Shown: piece by piece, positions 37,237-46,036 of the stretch | Layout: each line of letters starts with the position of its first letter | Numbering within the stretch: position 1 is the stretch's first letter | NCBI GenBank assembly: GCA_965202895.1 | Contig: OZ241901.1 | Span: forward strand, 4,588,001 to 4,652,000 | DNA from: JAJDXW01 sp965202895 | GTDB lineage: Bacteria; Pseudomonadota; Gammaproteobacteria; HK1 | Direction: 5' to 3' | DNA length: 64,000 nucleotides | The notes under the pieces: generated by a model | The model's database searches: none | What the model saw: only the letters and a program-made list of their open reading frames with translations | What the model was told of the DNA's origin: nothing | Made by a program: the position numbers and the translations under genes

Positions 37237-39064
37237 CCCTACATTCCTCGGGAAGATTGCCGCCGTTTCCGGAGGCGCGCTCAACGTCCACCTCGCGCAA
37301 TCGGTCGCTTCCGGTTTGTCGATCATCAAGGGCCAGACCTACAGGGTCGGTCAGGTCGGCAGCTTCGTTCGGGTCCCGCAGGGCTACCAGGATCTGTTCG
37401 GCGTCGTATCCGAAGTTGGAGCCGGCGCCGTCCCGGAACGCATGAATACGATCGACGACACCGGGCGCTGGATGAAAGTCGAGCTGGTGGGTGAGACCGT
37501 CGGGGGCGTTTTCGAACGCGGAATCAGTCAATATCCGAATATCGGAGATTTCGTCCATCTCGCGACCGAGGAACATTTGCGCAGAATCTACGATATTCGC
37601 GGTCAAGGACACGTCACGGTCGGAACGCTGTCGAGCGCCGAAAGTATTTCGGCGAACATTGCGCTCAACGAGCTGCTGACACGTCACTCCGCCGTTCTGG
37701 GGTCCACCGGCTCCGGCAAGTCCACCACGGTCGCCAGTCTCCTCAGAGCCATTACCACAGCTACCATAGCGCCCGAAGGAAGCGAGCCATATCCCAGCGC
37801 ACGGGTGCTGATGCTGGATGTGCATGGTGAATACTCGTCTCCATTGGCCGATGTCGCCCAGGTGTTCAGCGTCGAGCCGCGAGATGGAGAAGAGAGACTG
37901 TTCATACCCTACTGGGCGCTTGACGCGAGCGAGCTGCTGGATTTTCTAGCTGGAGGACTGGAAGGGAATAACGAAACGGCATTCACGGACAAGATTTTCG
38001 ATCTCAAATTGGCAGCCCATCAGGCAGCGAATTTCCCTGGCGTGGATTCATCTTCCATTACCGTCGATACACCCCTGCCGTTCAGTCTCAAGAAGCTCTG
38101 GTACGAGCTCATCGACTTCGAGATCATAACTTTTGAAGGTAAGAACCGCGACCAGTCCACTCTCCAGCATCCTGGTGACCCCGATACCTTGACACCCCCG
38201 ACGTACAAGCCCCCTGCGATGGGCAGCGCCGCACCGTTCCTGAACCAGCAAGCCGTCGGAATTCAACGGCCGCTGAACCTGATGCGATCCAGACTACTGG
38301 ACCGTCGCTACAATTTCCTTCTTCATCCCGGACCTTGGGAGCCGGGTCTGGACGGGATGCCCGCCAAGGATCTGGACGAGCTCTTGCGTGGCTGGTTGGG
38401 TGGCCCCAACCCCATCACGATTCTCGATCTCTCCGGTGTACCGAGCGGTGTGCTCGAGCGGCTCACGGGATCGATACTCAAGATCGTATACGAAGCGCTG
38501 TTCTGGAGCCGCGAGAAAACGGAAGGCGGCATTGAGCGCCCTCTGTTGGTGGTGATGGAAGAGGCGCATCGTTATCTGTCCGACGGTTCGGGCGGATTGG
38601 CCTCCGAGGTAGTTCAGAGGATTGCAAAGGAGGGCCGGAAGTACGGCATGGGCGCCATGATTATCAGCCAGCGGCCTTCCGAAGTGAACGAGACCATCCT
38701 GTCGCAATGCGGCACCTTTTTCGCACTTCGCCTGTCGAACCCCTCCGATCGCGCCCGCGTACAAGGGGCGTTGCCGGATGGCCTCTCAGGGCTTCTCGAT
38801 GTACTTCCGGTTCTCCGTACCGGGGAAGCCATCGTCACTGGAGAGGCGGCAAAGTTGCCCATGCGCTGCCGCGTTCTGCTACCGGCCAAGGAGCATCGTC
38901 CGCGCAGCGAGGATCCGGAAGTCAGCATCAAATGGGAGCTGCAAAGGCGTGATGAAGGATACGAGCGCGTCGTTGCGTCGTGGAGAGCGCAAAGCCCGCT
39001 TGCAGTAGTGGAACATCTGGACATCGACAGAGTCCCTGTCGAAGACGATTCAGCAGAGAATTGA
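37223..39064 (+). CDS. HerA-type ATPase of a SIR2-HerA defence system
   Basis: 613 residues from ATG 37223 with AGGAGAACGACG before it. An N-terminal HAS-barrel-like region (1-120) is followed by Walker A GSTGSGKST with Lys166, VLMLDVHGEYSSPL, Walker B LLVVMEEAHRYL and the sensor/Arg region AKEGRKYGMGAMIISQRPSEV. HerA proteins form hexameric DNA translocases or helicases and, with SIR2 partners, large defence assemblies. The overlap with the SIR2 gene and an 11-base gap to the KTSC gene indicate one operon. No NurA nuclease gene is present. Confidence 0.88.
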   Translation: MLGRDPTFLGKIAAVSGGALNVHLAQSVASGLSIIKGQTYRVGQVGSFVRVPQGYQDLFGVVSEVGAGAVPERMNTIDDTGRWMKVELVGETVGGVFERGISQYPNIGDFVHLATEEHLRRIYDIRGQGHVTVGTLSSAESISANIALNELLTRHSAVLGSTGSGKSTTVASLLRAITTATIAPEGSEPYPSARVLMLDVHGEYSSPLADVAQVFSVEPRDGEERLFIPYWALDASELLDFLAGGLEGNNETAFTDKIFDLKLAAHQAANFPGVDSSSITVDTPLPFSLKKLWYELIDFEIITFEGKNRDQSTLQHPGDPDTLTPPTYKPPAMGSAAPFLNQQAVGIQRPLNLMRSRLLDRRYNFLLHPGPWEPGLDGMPAKDLDELLRGWLGGPNPITILDLSGVPSGVLERLTGSILKIVYEALFWSREKTEGGIERPLLVVMEEAHRYLSDGSGGLASEVVQRIAKEGRKYGMGAMIISQRPSEVNETILSQCGTFFALRLSNPSDRARVQGALPDGLSGLLDVLPVLRTGEAIVTGEAAKLPMRCRVLLPAKEHRPRSEDPEVSIKWELQRRDEGYERVVASWRAQSPLAVVEHLDIDRVPVEDDSAEN

Positions 39065-39074
39065 GGACAAGGTC

Positions 39075-39287
39075 ATGGACAAACAGAACGTAGCATCTTC
39101 GAATGTCAAGGCGGTAGGCTACGACGATCGTACGCAAACCCTTGAAGTGGAATTCCTGAACGGAAGGGTGTACCAGTACTACGGCGTTCCGCAGAATATG
39201 CACAGTCAATTCATACAAGTCCCATCGAAGGGCACGTTCTTTAATGCCTACATCAAGAATCAATACCCATATTCACGGGTAGCGTGA
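39075..39287 (+). CDS. Small KTSC-domain protein
   Basis: 70 residues, ATG 39075 with GAGGACAAGG upstream. The whole protein is one KTSC domain: SSNVKAVGYDDRTQTLEVEF, then GRVYQYYGVPQNMHSQFI and KGTFFNAYIKNQYPYSRV. KTSC domains occur alone or fused to diverse proteins; their role is not established (nucleic-acid or protein binding has been suggested). Here it is the third gene of the SIR2-HerA operon and shares its low GC, so it is probably part of the system. Confidence 0.82.
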   Translation: MDKQNVASSNVKAVGYDDRTQTLEVEFLNGRVYQYYGVPQNMHSQFIQVPSKGTFFNAYIKNQYPYSRVA

Positions 39288-39352
39288 TCAAGATGAGCGT
39301 CGGTGCATGAGGACACATGCCTTGACGACCTGCACGACATGGAGAGGCGACG

Positions 39353-39922
39353 ATGGATTGGCCTGAAGTCGAGCGGCACATCGCAGCCGGAGAAGACGCC
39401 CGTACCGAATTCAAGCGCGGGGTCAACGAGTTGCGCGGCATCGGAAGGACGCTGTGCGCGTTCGCGAACGGCGACGGCGGCCTCATCGTCCTCGGCGTCG
39501 AAGACGCTCCCAGGGCGATCGTCGGGATGGAGGCGGATCCCGAAGCCGTACAGGAACGGGTGACCAGCCTTCTGCATACCGAGGCATGTGCGCTGTGGGG
39601 TTTTCGGGGCCGTCCGGTGGAGGCCGGACGGCCGGGTCGGGCGCGCGAAGGGGTGCGACGGGGCGCAATCGAGCCCGAAGAGGGGCCGAAGACCCCGCAT
39701 CGGGCCTTCATGCAAGAGCAACATGCGCCGGTCCGGGCAACGCGCACGAGCCGGCCCCCCGCTTTCGCGGGGGCAGGCTCCGGCCCGCGGGACCGGACCG
39801 GGACAGATGGGAGCGTCACCAGCCGGTCAGCCGGTGTCGACCCAAAGCCTGCCCCCGCGAAAGCGGGGGGAACCGGGCCGTACAACGAACGCATCCGTTC
39901 CGGGCGCCCCGCCCGCACCTGA
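39353..39922 (+). pseudogene. AlbA_2/Schlafen-like domain gene truncated by repeat insertion
   Basis: ATG 39353 follows GGAGAGGCGACG. The first 75 residues (EDARTEFKRGVNELRGIGRT, LCAFANGDGGLIVLGVED) are the start of an AlbA_2 (divergent AAA-4/Schlafen-like) domain, which needs about 120 residues or more. At 39581 the sequence changes to GAGGCATGTGCGCTGTGGGG, the 5' end of the dispersed repeat, and the frame continues through a REPIN as low-complexity residues. Probably non-functional. It may have been a fourth gene of the SIR2-HerA operon. Confidence 0.68.
39755..39870. repeat. REPIN: inverted pair of REP sequences
   Basis: A perfect 25-bp inverted repeat (39755-39779 and 39846-39870). Each arm holds the palindrome CCCCGCTTTCGCGGGG, separated by 66 bases. 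This is the layout of REPINs, which are mobilised by RAYT transposases. No RAYT gene is seen in the window. Confidence 0.8.
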
Positions 39923-40155
39923 CCCGACGCGAGCGCCATCATTACCGTGAGCGCCAAGCCCACGCGCGTGCGCGCCCGGGACAAGCCTCGCAGGAAGTGC
40001 TGTTCGAACTCGAAGCTGCGGTCCAAACGGGCGCTGATCCGTTCCAGGGCCGTGCGCCGGCGGTAGCCGCGCTTCCATGCGGGGCTCCCGTAGGGGGTGG
40101 GGGTGAAGATGCGCCGGTCGTGCCGGTCGAGCACGAATGAGGAACGATTCGGCAA
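39877..40155 (-). pseudogene. IS transposase C-terminal remnant
   Basis: About 90 residues: RIFTPTPYGSPAWKRGYRRR, TALERISARLDRSFEFEQHF, RGLSRARTRVGLALTVMMAL. This matches the C-terminus of DDE transposases that have FTPIPR...K..Y..RT..ERVNSR..R...FE.H..RG. The rest of the gene is missing; its 3' end runs into the REPIN. Confidence 0.62.
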
Positions 40156-40170
40156 CTTCCGGGACGAGGC

Positions 40171-41643
40171 TTATTGATTGAACAGGGGACCGATCCGATC
40201 GCAGGAGCGATACCTGACGGGCCGGGCGATCTTGTCGAGCACACCCGCTTCCACCAGGCGCTTCAGACAAACCCGGATCGGTTTTATGGAAATTTGAAGA
40301 TCCTCGGAAATTTCGGCTTCGGTCTTGCATGGATTTCCCCCCTCGAACAGCTCCCTGATCTTCCCTTCGGCGAAGCGCCCGAGCCAAACCTCGGCCTGTT
40401 TCTTCGAGACTTGAAGTTCATCGGAGACGGTGGCTTCCGTCCTGGGTCCATCCATGCGTTCCATCAGCTCCCCGACCTTGGCGAACAACTCGCCGGCGAG
40501 GGTGGAATCCGCCACGGCGCAAGGATGGGGGGTGCTCGTCGGCGCCGCCGCCGTTTCCGCCGGCCGATCCTCCTCCGAGGGCGCCGATTCTTCCCGGACG
40601 GCCATCGAAAGCGTCCGTTGCGCCGGCGCACCGCCCGGCTCGGGACCCGGATCGCCCGCGCCCGCCGGCGTTCCACCGCATTCCGCATCTGGCGCCGCAT
40701 CCAGGATCCTTTCCAGAGCTTCCGGGGTCTCCGGGGCCGGCCACGGTATCGCCCCCCGTTCCCGAAGCGCCTCGAGTCCCCTTCCGATCTCGCCGTTGAC
40801 GCGAACGTAGACCGGCGCCAGCTTCAGCTTGTCGAGCTGTTCGGTCGCCCCGGTCCAGGTGCCTCCCTTCCCGTAGTCCGAGCTGACGACCAGCGCCGCG
40901 TCCGAGAGCGCATAGATCAGCTTGTTGCGCTGCATCGCATGCCCGACCTGGAAGCGGGCCGCGGGATCGTATGGGCAAGCCAGAACCAGCCGGCCGTCCA
41001 TCAGCGCCGCGCGGTGTTCCCGGAGCATCGCGGCTTTCTCGAGGCCGTCGGCCAGGACGCCCACCACGCGCCCGCCCGAATCCAAGGCTCCGTGCATCGC
41101 AGCCCGATCGACGCCCCGGGCGCCGCCCGACACCAGACCGCGCCCGGCCGCCGCGGTGAGCCGTCCCACGTTTCTGGTGTACTCGATCAGCGTCTCGTGC
41201 ACGTTCCGGGAGCCGACGACCGCCAAGCCGCCGGCGCCCAGGGTCTCGGCGTTGCCACAGCCGTAGAGCACCGGGGGCGCATCCTCTCCGAGGCACTGCT
41301 TCAAGCGCCGGGGGTAGCCGGCATCCGCCCGGCTCAGGACCCAGATCGCCCGCGTCCGCCAGCGTTCCACCGCCTGGGCGAGGAGAAAGCCTCGGCCGAG
41401 CAGCCGTTGGAGCCGTTCGGGGTCCAGCCCGGTCCGGCATTCGTCCACGATCTCGCGCCCCCCGGGGTCCAGCAGATCGGCGGGTTGGCGCTGCACCTCC
41501 CGGAGCCGGCGGACAAGTCGGCGGTACTCGCCGGCCCCGAGTGGCTTCACGGAGGCTTCGTCCTTACCTCGACCGGCGATCAACGGCGCGGTCAGCAGCA
41601 GGATCGCTCGGGTGTTGGAAGACAGCTCGAAGGTCATCGTCAT
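40171..41643 (-). CDS. DprA-like Rossmann protein with C-terminal winged-helix part
   Basis: 490 residues from ATG 41643, which overlaps the stop of the helicase-PRTase gene (ATGA). The central DprA/Smf Rossmann fold has GLAVVGSRNVHE (about 170), LVSGGARGVDRAAMHGAL and MQRNKLIYALSDAALVVSSD, then YGKGGTWTGATEQL, corresponding to the DprA nucleotide/DNA-binding core. About 100 disordered residues follow, then two helix-turn-helix-like segments (TEATVSDELQVSKKQAEVWL, TEAEISEDLQISIKPIRVCL). Classical DprA loads RecA on single-stranded DNA during transformation. The pairing with a helicase-PRTase points to a defence role instead. Confidence 0.83.
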   Translation of the reverse strand: MTMTFELSSNTRAILLLTAPLIAGRGKDEASVKPLGAGEYRRLVRRLREVQRQPADLLDPGGREIVDECRTGLDPERLQRLLGRGFLLAQAVERWRTRAIWVLSRADAGYPRRLKQCLGEDAPPVLYGCGNAETLGAGGLAVVGSRNVHETLIEYTRNVGRLTAAAGRGLVSGGARGVDRAAMHGALDSGGRVVGVLADGLEKAAMLREHRAALMDGRLVLACPYDPAARFQVGHAMQRNKLIYALSDAALVVSSDYGKGGTWTGATEQLDKLKLAPVYVRVNGEIGRGLEALRERGAIPWPAPETPEALERILDAAPDAECGGTPAGAGDPGPEPGGAPAQRTLSMAVREESAPSEEDRPAETAAAPTSTPHPCAVADSTLAGELFAKVGELMERMDGPRTEATVSDELQVSKKQAEVWLGRFAEGKIRELFEGGNPCKTEAEISEDLQISIKPIRVCLKRLVEAGVLDKIARPVRYRSCDRIGPLFNQ

Positions 41644-43721
41644 CGATCCTGGCCCGCCAGCGCGAGGGCAAGCGGCCACACTGCGCCGCTACCGTTGGAG
41701 CGCAACAGCCACGCGGCGACCGTCCATGTCCAGCGCGAATCCACCATGTCGTCCACCAGCAGTACCGGGCCGCCGGGCAGCGGGTCCAAGGAGAGCGCGA
41801 GCGAACCATCCACGTTGCGCGCCTGCTGGACGCTGTTCGCCATCGATTTCTGCTCCGGCCGATCCTCGCCCTTGGAAAGCGCCGGATGGAATGGCAGCCT
41901 CAGTTCCGCCGCCAAGCGTTCGGCGAAGTCCGGGACGAGGTGCGGATGCCGCCGTGACGGGATGCAGGTCACCCACTCCGGGGCCGGTCGCGGCGCCCAT
42001 CGTGCCATCAGGTCGGCGCAGGCGCGGACGAGATCGTCCGCGAATCGGCCGTCCCGATACTTGCCGCACCGAACCAGCTCGCCCCAGCCGGCATCGCCCC
42101 AGATGCAGAGCGCCTTCCCCGTTTCGGCCCGATATTCTGCGGAGATCACTCCGCGAACCTCGTATCCCGGCAGGCCGCCCGCGGGCCATTGCTTGCGGGG
42201 TTCGACAGGCAGGCTGGTACGGCGGAGGAACGTCACCGCCTCCTGCAAGAGCCTCGGATCGACCTCCGTGGGCAACGGCGGTACGTCCGGCGGCCGGACG
42301 TTCTCCGGATTCCCGTCCAGCGCCCGGATGAGAAACGCCATGTGCCCGGCTTCGAGCCTCGCATACTCCTGCATTTGGCGCTGCTCCTCATGCCGGAGGG
42401 CGGTCAGGCGCTCCGCCCGCTCCCAGAATTCATCGCTCAGCTCCACGGCGGTCAACTGCCATCTGGCCCCCTGCTTTGCGATGGGAGCCGGTGATTCGAG
42501 CGAGAGCAGCGCCATCGTCTTCTCGATGCGGCCGAAGCTGATATTGACCCTTCCGAGCAGGTCCGGCACGGAGAGGCCGTCCGGCGCCGCTTCGAGCGCC
42601 TCGATCACCTGCCGGACTTCGTCGCGGGTCGGGAACGCACTGGTAATGAACCAGTCCGTGATGTCGGTCTCTTCCTCGCCGCTCAGCAGCACGCCACGGG
42701 CTCTGTCGAGCGCACGGCCGGCGCGGCCGACCTGCTGGTAGTACGCGACGACCGAGCCCGGTGTCTGGTAGTGGATCACGAAGCCGAGATCCGGCTTGTC
42801 GAAGCCCATCCCGAGCGCGGTCGTCGCCACCAGCGCCTTCACGCGGTTCTCGAGCAGCGACTGTTCAAGAGCCTCGCGCCGTTCTCCCGCTTGCCCTGTA
42901 TAGGATTCCACCTCCAATCCGCGCGACCGGAGCCATTCCGCCACCCGGACCGCATCCCGGACGGTGAGCGTGTATACGATCCCGTGGCCGGGCAATGCGG
43001 GAAGCTGCTGCGCCAGCCACGCCAACCGCTCCGACTGACGGGGCAATCGGATCGTCTGGAGCAGGAGCGACGGCCGGTCGAGATCGCCGCGGAGCACCTC
43101 CAAGCCGGGGCCGAGCACCGTGGCGAGATCGTCCATCACCCGATCGTTTGCGGTCGCGGTGGTGGCGAGAAGCCTGAGGTTCCCCGGCAGGGTGCGTGCG
43201 ATCCGTTCGATCAGCCGATAGTGGGGCCTGAAGTCGTGGCCCCAATCCGAGATGCAATGGGCTTCGTCGATGACCAGCAGGCTGATGCGTTCGGCAACCC
43301 CCGCCAGCACCTCGGTACGGAAGCGTTCGTTGTCGAGCCGCTCCGGGGAAATGAGCAGGATGTCCGCCTCGTCGCGCCGCAGGCGTTCTTCCGCATCCTG
43401 CCAATGTTCGCGGTTGTCCGAAGTGATCCTGATCGCACGGACCCCCATCCGTTCGGCGGCGGCGATCTGGTTCCGCATCAGGGAGAGCAGCGGGGAGATG
43501 AGAAGCGCGGGTCCTGCCCCGGACTCGCGCAGCAGCCTGGTCGCGATGAAGTAGACGAAGCTCTTGCCCCACCCGGTCCTCTGCACGACGAGGAGCCGGC
43601 CACGGCCTTCCACGACGTGGCGAATCGCCTCCTCCTGCCCCTCGCGGAAGCCGGTATCGCGTTGCCCCGCGCCCGCTCTCAGTAGTGCGAGGGCTCGCCG
43701 AGGGTGGTATGCAACGGCCAT
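41640..43721 (-). CDS. RecQ-like helicase fused to a phosphoribosyltransferase domain
   Basis: 693 residues. The superfamily 2 helicase part has Walker A RTGWGKS (Lys53), DEAH box VIDEAHCISDWGHDFRPHY (152-155), ATTATAND and QQVGRAGRALD. A RecQ-like winged-helix region follows. Residues from about 520 form a ComF/PRTase-like domain ending in the PRPP-binding signature VLLVDDMVDS (653-662). The fusion is coupled to the DprA-like gene by an ATGA overlap. DprA plus helicase/PRTase pairs occur in defence islands; the biochemical role of the PRTase is unknown. Confidence 0.88.
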   Translation of the reverse strand: MAVAYHPRRALALLRAGAGQRDTGFREGQEEAIRHVVEGRGRLLVVQRTGWGKSFVYFIATRLLRESGAGPALLISPLLSLMRNQIAAAERMGVRAIRITSDNREHWQDAEERLRRDEADILLISPERLDNERFRTEVLAGVAERISLLVIDEAHCISDWGHDFRPHYRLIERIARTLPGNLRLLATTATANDRVMDDLATVLGPGLEVLRGDLDRPSLLLQTIRLPRQSERLAWLAQQLPALPGHGIVYTLTVRDAVRVAEWLRSRGLEVESYTGQAGERREALEQSLLENRVKALVATTALGMGFDKPDLGFVIHYQTPGSVVAYYQQVGRAGRALDRARGVLLSGEEETDITDWFITSAFPTRDEVRQVIEALEAAPDGLSVPDLLGRVNISFGRIEKTMALLSLESPAPIAKQGARWQLTAVELSDEFWERAERLTALRHEEQRQMQEYARLEAGHMAFLIRALDGNPENVRPPDVPPLPTEVDPRLLQEAVTFLRRTSLPVEPRKQWPAGGLPGYEVRGVISAEYRAETGKALCIWGDAGWGELVRCGKYRDGRFADDLVRACADLMARWAPRPAPEWVTCIPSRRHPHLVPDFAERLAAELRLPFHPALSKGEDRPEQKSMANSVQQARNVDGSLALSLDPLPGGPVLLVDDMVDSRWTWTVAAWLLRSNGSGAVWPLALALAGQDR

Positions 43722-43773
43722 CTGTTGCGGGAGGGGTTCGGAGCCTTGAACCTCGAAGCGGCGACGGGCGGCG

Positions 43774-44211
43774 TCAGGAGGCAGGGGGGTCTTCGTCCTC
43801 CTCCTCCTCCAGGCGCAGGGAGGCCGAGTTCATGCAGTAGCGGAGCCCGGTGGGGGCGGGGCCGTCCGGAAAGACGTGCCCCAGGTGGGCGTCGCACACG
43901 CTGCACAGCACCTCGGTGCGGCGCATGAAGAAGCTCCGGTCCTCCTCCGTGCGGACGTTGTCCTCGTCCACGGGGGCCCGGAAGCTCGGCCACCCGGTGC
44001 CGGAGTCGTACTTGTCGGAGGACCTGAACAGCGGGGCTTCGCAGCACACGCACCGGTAGGTGCCGGGGGTCTTCGTATCGTGGTACTCCCCGGTGAACGC
44101 GCGCTCGGTCCCCTTCTCGCGGCACACGTGATACTGGAGCGGGGTGAGCCGCACCTGCCATTCGGCATCGCTCCTGACCACCCGGGCCTTCTTCTCCGCC
44201 GCATCGCTCAT
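43774..44211 (-). CDS. msrB: Peptide-methionine (R)-S-oxide reductase MsrB
   Basis: 145 residues. Repairs methionine-R-sulfoxide in proteins. Zinc Cys pairs CVCC and CSVCDAHLGHVF, GTGWPSF substrate motif, and catalytic Cys126 in RYCMNSASL. The start ATG 44211 gives MSDAAEKK, the natural cytosolic form; in-frame codons upstream would add an Arg-rich leader. The acidic tail EEEEDED is unusual but harmless. It marks the return to core genes after the accessory island. Confidence 0.94.
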   Translation of the reverse strand: MSDAAEKKARVVRSDAEWQVRLTPLQYHVCREKGTERAFTGEYHDTKTPGTYRCVCCEAPLFRSSDKYDSGTGWPSFRAPVDEDNVRTEEDRSFFMRRTEVLCSVCDAHLGHVFPDGPAPTGLRYCMNSASLRLEEEEDEDPPAS

Positions 44212-44371
44212 CGTCGTTCTCCTTCTCCACGGACCGGGGGCGGGTCGAATCGGTCCCCCGGGCCTGCCCGCCCCGGAGGACGGGCCTCGCTCCGACACGA
44301 GCCGCCGCGCCGCAACGCGGCTCGGCAAGCCGGCCGCCCGGCCGACCGGGAGGCGGAAGCTCGGCTCCCGT
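44212..44371. other. msrB-fumarase gap
   Basis: 160 bases between the fumarase stop and the msrB start, both minus strand; nothing recognised. Confidence 0.4.
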
Positions 44372-45898
44372 TCAGGCCGCGACCTCCACCGGCAGCTTGC
44401 CGATGATGCCCCGCCACTTCTCGGGGCCGGTCCGGTGCACCGACTCGCCGCGGCTGTCCACCGCCACCGTCACCGGCATGTCCTCGACCTCGAACTCGTA
44501 GATCGCCTCCATGCCGAGGTCCCCGAACGCCACCACCCGCGACTTCCGCACCGCCTTCGACACGAGGTAGGCGGCCCCCCCCACCGCCATCAGGTACGCG
44601 GCCCCGTGCCGGGCGATCGCCTCGATCCCGGCCGGGCCGCGCTCCGCCTTGCCGATCATCGCGGCGAGGCCGGTCCGCCCCAGCATCATCTCCGTGAACT
44701 TGTCCATGCGGGTCGCGGTGGTCGGACCGGCCGGCCCCACCACCTCGTCGCGGACCGGATCCACCGGCCCCACGTAGTAGATCACCCGGTTCGCGAAGTC
44801 CACGCCTTCGGGGAGGGGCTCGCCCCGCTCGAAGAGATCCGCGATCCGCTTGTGGGCCGCGTCGCGCCCGGTCAGGAGCCGGCCACTCAGGAGCAGCCGA
44901 TCCCCCGGCTTCCAGGCCGCCGCCTCCTCCTTCGTCAGCCGTTCGAGGTTCACCCGGATCGCGCCCTCGCCCGCCTCCCAGGTCACCTCCGGCCAGTCCT
45001 CCAGGCTCGGCGGCTCGAACTCGGCGGGGCCGCTCCCGTCGAGCACGAAATGCAGATGCCGGGTGGCGGCGCAGTTGGGGATCATCGCGACCGGCAGCCC
45101 CGCCGCGTGGGTGGGGAACTCCTTCACCTTGACGTCGAGCACGGTGGTGAGCCCGCCGAGCCCCTGGGCACCGATCCCGAGCGCATTGACCTTCTCGTAG
45201 AGCTCGACCCGAAGCTCCTCGGTCGGACCCTTCGGCCCGCGCGCGATCAGCTCGTGCATGTCGATGGGGTCGAGGAGCGCCTCCTTGGCGAGCACCATCG
45301 CCTTCTCGGCGGTCCCTCCGATCCCGAGACCGAGCATTCCGGGCGGACACCAGCCGGCCCCCATCCCGGGCACGGTGCGGAGCACCCAGTCGACGATGCC
45401 GTCGCTCGGGTTCAGCATCGCGAAGCGGGCCTTGTTCTCCGAGCCGCCGCCCTTCGCCGCCACCCGCACGTCCACCGTGCCGCCCGGCACGAGCTCGACC
45501 TGCACCGCGGCCGGGGTGTTGTCGCCGGTGTTGCGGCGCGCGCCGAAGGGCGGGTCGACGATGGACGCCCGGAGGACGTTGTCGGGATCGAGGTAGGCGC
45601 GCCGCACCCCCTCGTTCACCATGTCCGCCACCGCCAGGTCCGCCTCCCACCGCACGTCCATGCCGACCCGGAGGTACACGACGACGATCCCGGTGTCCTG
45701 GCACATGGGCCGGCGCCCCTCGGCGCTCATCCGGGAGTTGACGAGGATCTGCGCCATCGCATCGCGCGCCTCCTCCGACTCCTCGCGCTCCCAGGCCTCG
45801 CCGAGCGCCCGGACGTAGTCCGCCGGGTGGTAGCAGGAGATGAACTGGAGGGCGTCGGCGACGCTCCGGATGAAGTCTTCCTGCCTGATGATCGCCAC
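44372..45898 (-). CDS. fumA: Class I (4Fe-4S) fumarate hydratase
   Basis: 508 residues from GTG 45898 (VAIIRQEDFIRSVADALQ, the family N-terminus); an ATG at 46012 adds an unrelated leader. TCA cycle enzyme hydrating fumarate to malate. Cluster and catalytic motifs: MCQDTGIVVVY, GWCPPGMLGLGIGG, IPNCAATRHLHFVLDG and GPTTATRMDKFTEMML, with a C-terminal beta domain (FEVEDMPVTVAVDSRGESVH). Oxygen-labile 4Fe-4S enzyme and a likely client of the SUF system. Confidence 0.95.
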   Translation of the reverse strand: MAIIRQEDFIRSVADALQFISCYHPADYVRALGEAWEREESEEARDAMAQILVNSRMSAEGRRPMCQDTGIVVVYLRVGMDVRWEADLAVADMVNEGVRRAYLDPDNVLRASIVDPPFGARRNTGDNTPAAVQVELVPGGTVDVRVAAKGGGSENKARFAMLNPSDGIVDWVLRTVPGMGAGWCPPGMLGLGIGGTAEKAMVLAKEALLDPIDMHELIARGPKGPTEELRVELYEKVNALGIGAQGLGGLTTVLDVKVKEFPTHAAGLPVAMIPNCAATRHLHFVLDGSGPAEFEPPSLEDWPEVTWEAGEGAIRVNLERLTKEEAAAWKPGDRLLLSGRLLTGRDAAHKRIADLFERGEPLPEGVDFANRVIYYVGPVDPVRDEVVGPAGPTTATRMDKFTEMMLGRTGLAAMIGKAERGPAGIEAIARHGAAYLMAVGGAAYLVSKAVRKSRVVAFGDLGMEAIYEFEVEDMPVTVAVDSRGESVHRTGPEKWRGIIGKLPVEVAA

Positions 45899-46036
45899 TT
45901 TCCGAATCCCCCGTTGCGGCCGGTCACTTCCCGCCGGCGCCGCCGCCGGCTCCAACCCGAACGACGCCGGCCCCGGTCCGAGCCACGCCGGCTCCGATCC
46001 GAACGACGTCACCCCCGACCCGTACCGCGCCCGCTC
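45899..46036. repeat. Degenerate ~22-bp repeats between purF and fumarase genes
   Basis: Three to four imperfect units of the type CGCCGGCTCCGATCCGAACGACG fill most of this 138-base gap. No gene. Confidence 0.5.

Noticed and set aside
39253..40155. A 300-residue minus-strand protein covering the whole frame
   Set aside because: Only the first ~93 residues resemble a transposase C-terminus; the rest is antisense to the AlbA_2 remnant and the REPIN.
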